A stretch of 15,847 nt of DNA from CANJSG01 sp038203875 (GTDB lineage Bacteria > Verrucomicrobiota > Verrucomicrobiia > Limisphaerales > CANJSG01), in NCBI GenBank assembly GCA_038203875.1, contig JBBRDN010000089.1, positions 1 through 15,847 on the forward strand, read 5' to 3'. The translations under genes and the position numbers were made by a program. Below the pieces are notes generated by a model. That model worked only from the letters and a program-made list of their open reading frames with translations, was not told the DNA's origin and ran no database searches. Positions within the stretch are counted from its first letter, which is position 1. The number at the start of each line of letters is the position of its first letter. Below, piece by piece: positions 13,667 to 15,847 of this stretch.

Positions 13667-15262
13667 ATGAAGCCTCAAATCCCGGATGACCCTGATTGGG
13701 ATGTCGTCGTCATCGGGGGCGCGCTCGCCGGTTCATCGACGGCGCTGCAGCTTCTCCGCGCGAAACCGGGACTCAGGATCCTGATCCTGGAGAAATCCAC
13801 GCGCTTCTCCCGCCGCGTGGGCGAGGCGACGGTTGAGATCAGCGCCTTCTTCCTCGGACGCGTTCTCGGGCTCACCCGCCACCTGAACGAAGCGCACCTC
13901 GTCAAGCAGGGCATGCGTTTCTGGTTCACCAACGAGACCGCCTCGACGCTGGCGGACTGCGGCGAAATCGGCGGGCGCTACCAGGTCCGACTCCCGGCCT
14001 ACCAACTTGACCGCGCCGTCATCGACGAGGAAGTCCTGCGACTGGCCCAGGAGGCGGGCGCGACCGTTCTGCGCGGAGCCAAGGTAGGTCGCGTGTCCTT
14101 GAAGCCCGGAGGCCCGGAGCAAATTTTCTACGAAAACGATGATGGTAAACAGACGGCCAACGCCCGGTGGGTGGTCGACGCTTCCGGATTTGCGGCCCTC
14201 CTTTCGCGGCAGGAAGGATGGCATGTGCCGAACACCGAGCACCCGACATCCGCGGTCTGGGCCCGTTGGCGCGGCGTAAAGGATCTGGATGGCCTGGAGT
14301 TGGCCGACAAGTTTCCCGAGTGGGCCGCGGCGAGTTACGGGATCCGGTCGACCGCCACCAACCATCTGATGGGCGACGGCTGGTGGGCTTGGATCATCCC
14401 GCTCAAGGGCGCCGACGTGAGCATCGGACTTGTCTACGACCAACGCCACGTCCGGTTCCCGAAGGACGGTTCGCTGGGACAACGGTTGAAGCGGTTCCTG
14501 GGCGCCCATCCCGTCGGGGCGGAATTGTTGAAGGACGCCACGTGTGTCGAAGGCGATGTCCTCGCCAGGTCCAATCTTGCCTATTCGAACACGCACTACT
14601 TCGGGGACGGCTTCGTGGTGGTCGGGGATGCAGGCGCGTTCATCGACCCGTTCTACAGTCCCGGGATGGATTGGCTCAGCTTCACGTCGACCGCCGCCAA
14701 GCAGATCATCCTGAAGGAACGATCCGGCGAACCGTTCTTGGACCTTGTGGCCCGGCTCGACGGGGATTTTGTGAAGAGCTACGGGCGCTGGTTCTCCGCC
14801 GTCTACCGGGACAAATACGACTACCTGGGCGAGTTCGACCTGATGCGGACGGCCTTCCGGCTGGACCTCGGGCTCTACTATCTGGGCGTGGTTTCCCAGC
14901 CCTTCAAGCGAGGTGCGGAATCGCTTTCGGAACCGGTTTTCTCCACGCCCCCATCGGTGCCGGTCTATCACCTGATGCGTTGCTACAACCGCCGCCTCGC
15001 CGCCATTGCCCGATCAAGGCGTGAACGCGGAAAGCTGGGTCGGACGAACGCCCGTCGACGGTTCTTCTTCGGAGGATTCACGCTCGCGCCGTCGAGCTCC
15101 TGGCAGGTGCTGAAGGCCCTGGGAGGCTGGATTGGATTGGAACTCACCGAGGGATGGAGAAGCTGGTTCGGATCGCCGGGGACCTCCGTTGCCGCAGCAC
15201 GCCTACAAACCCAAACCGGCGAAATGCCGCCAGGCTCGATCAAGCCCGCCAAAGCTTCGTAG
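13667..15262 (+). CDS. FAD-dependent oxidoreductase of the halogenase-like superfamily
   Basis: 531 residues. The N-terminal dinucleotide fold reads WDVVVIGGALAGSSTALQLL (11-30), a GxGxxG-type FAD site with the middle Gly replaced by Ala. A second FAD motif is VVVGDAGAFIDPFYSPG (317-333). Between them is GWWAWIIPL (238-246), close to the GWxWxIP signature of flavin-dependent halogenases but with Trp in place of the first Gly. VGEATVEISAFFLG (about 52-65) takes the place of the GES segment of halogenases and geranylgeranyl reductases. It could halogenate, hydroxylate or reduce a carrier-bound or free product. Related flavoenzymes occur in xanthomonadin- and flexirubin-type pigment clusters (general knowledge). 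It is divergent from the KS operon, 70 bp apart, and ends 19 bp from a convergent radical SAM gene. Halogenase activity is not established. Confidence 0.85.
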   Translation: MKPQIPDDPDWDVVVIGGALAGSSTALQLLRAKPGLRILILEKSTRFSRRVGEATVEISAFFLGRVLGLTRHLNEAHLVKQGMRFWFTNETASTLADCGEIGGRYQVRLPAYQLDRAVIDEEVLRLAQEAGATVLRGAKVGRVSLKPGGPEQIFYENDDGKQTANARWVVDASGFAALLSRQEGWHVPNTEHPTSAVWARWRGVKDLDGLELADKFPEWAAASYGIRSTATNHLMGDGWWAWIIPLKGADVSIGLVYDQRHVRFPKDGSLGQRLKRFLGAHPVGAELLKDATCVEGDVLARSNLAYSNTHYFGDGFVVVGDAGAFIDPFYSPGMDWLSFTSTAAKQIILKERSGEPFLDLVARLDGDFVKSYGRWFSAVYRDKYDYLGEFDLMRTAFRLDLGLYYLGVVSQPFKRGAESLSEPVFSTPPSVPVYHLMRCYNRRLAAIARSRRERGKLGRTNARRRFFFGGFTLAPSSSWQVLKALGGWIGLELTEGWRSWFGSPGTSVAAARLQTQTGEMPPGSIKPAKAS

Positions 15263-15281
15263 CTGAGGATACTCGTCCCGA

Positions 15282-15847
15282 TCAGGCGACCGCCACGCCC
15301 GCTTCCCGCGCCCGTTTCGCCGCGAAATGGTCCGCGAGGCTGCTCTCCGAAACCGACAAGCCCTCCGCCGAGATCGCCCCCAAGATCCGCTCCTCGTTCA
15401 TGATGAAACGATCGCGTCGGTAGAGCAGGTAGTTCTCACGGTCCGCATCGGGAGTGAGGTTGATGGTGCAGAGGTTGGCGCCGGTTCGAAGGCCCCGGCG
15501 ATAGCCTTCGCCCGGGCCCGCCATGTTGAGGGCGCTCACGGCCGGAATCACCCAATCGGGACGCATCAGCCGCATCAGGGCCATCGCGTTCAGGGTCTGG
15601 TCGAGCCCCGAAAGAGACTCCGCGGCCAGCGGCGTTTCATCGCCCGGAACGAACGGGCTTACGCTGCAACCGGAGAGCGGGAGCGATCCGGCTAGGTTGA
15701 GATTCTCGGCAATGGAACTGGCGTCCTGTCCGGGAAGTCCGGCTATGAAACCCGAGCTGACGTTCCATCCCTCATCGGCAAGGATCCGGATGTGGTCCAG
15801 CCTTTCGGACAAGGTTCCGGGAGACGAGAACTTGCGATAGTCTTCCG
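15282..15847 (-). CDS. Radical SAM protein, BioB/HydE type, C-terminal part (partial)
   Basis: The last 188 codons; the gene continues past the right edge, so the CxxxCxxC cluster motif is not visible. The open frame has no real start here (a TTG at 15812 is internal). Residues EDYRKFSSPGTLSERLDHIR, then GWNVSSGFIAGLPGQD, then SGCSVSPFVPGDETPLAAES, MALMRLMRPDWVIPAVSALN and GYRRGLRTGANLCTINLTPD follow the second half of a radical SAM TIM barrel. The closest pattern I know is HydE/PylB/BioB: GLPGQ loop, SPFxPxxxTPL, xRLxxPxxxIPAxSAL and GANxxxxNLTP. HydE builds part of the [FeFe]-hydrogenase cofactor, PylB makes methylornithine and BioB inserts sulphur. No hydrogenase gene is visible, so the specific role is open. 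It converges on the flavoenzyme gene. Confidence 0.85.
   Translation of the reverse strand, partial: EDYRKFSSPGTLSERLDHIRILADEGWNVSSGFIAGLPGQDASSIAENLNLAGSLPLSGCSVSPFVPGDETPLAAESLSGLDQTLNAMALMRLMRPDWVIPAVSALNMAGPGEGYRRGLRTGANLCTINLTPDADRENYLLYRRDRFIMNEERILGAISAEGLSVSESSLADHFAAKRAREAGVAVA

Noticed and set aside
13733..14971. 412-codon minus-strand frame opposite the flavoenzyme
   Set aside because: Antisense shadow; the plus frame has FAD and GWxWxIP-like motifs in order.

Overview
The window is high-GC DNA packed with genes. It most likely comes from a member of the Verrucomicrobiota. The best pointer is a DUF3494 protein on the minus strand that ends in VPETG, a hydrophobic stretch and an RRR tail, which resembles the VPDSG-CTERM/PEP-CTERM sorting signals known from that phylum. 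Small DUF2934-type proteins and start codons with weak or absent Shine-Dalgarno sequences fit this but do not prove it. No rRNA, tRNA or CRISPR array was seen.

Left part (1-8505, all plus strand): the tail of an Rcp1-like response regulator overlaps a hybrid histidine kinase by 4 nt. Next comes a run of small stress-type genes: a DUF883, PF07332 and YqjK-like trio in the order of E. coli yqjD-yqjE-yqjK; a DUF2934 protein; a clear Dps ferritin; and two or three small hypothetical proteins. A chaperone-like group follows: a divergent GrpE-like protein, an orphan PilT-family ATPase, a CbpA/DnaJ co-chaperone without zinc finger, and a 57-residue protein overlapping the cbpA stop. No dnaK is visible. 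The region reads as a general-stress and envelope-maintenance neighbourhood, with the two-component pair at its left edge as a possible but unproven controller.

Middle (8506-10269): the exported DUF3494 (ice-binding-like) protein is encoded on the minus strand, convergent with the chaperone group. Behind it lies decayed DNA: the 3' end of an IS3-family transposase (minus) next to the 3' end of a zinc-type alcohol dehydrogenase gene (plus), which also carries a one-base frameshift in an A run.

Right part (10270-15847): a minus-strand operon encodes a ketosynthase, a chain-length-factor-like ketosynthase homologue with Ser in place of the catalytic Cys, a ketoreductase and an acyl carrier protein. 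The first three genes overlap by 4 nt and the ACP follows 14 bp later. This is the composition of a minimal type II polyketide synthase. A flavin-dependent oxidoreductase of the halogenase-like superfamily is transcribed divergently from a 70-bp intergenic region holding a perfect 14-bp palindrome. The plus-strand flavoenzyme gene converges on a radical SAM gene (BioB/HydE type) that runs off the right edge. The KS/CLF/KR/ACP plus flavoenzyme locus is the best candidate for an undescribed biosynthetic system; its product cannot be read from the window.
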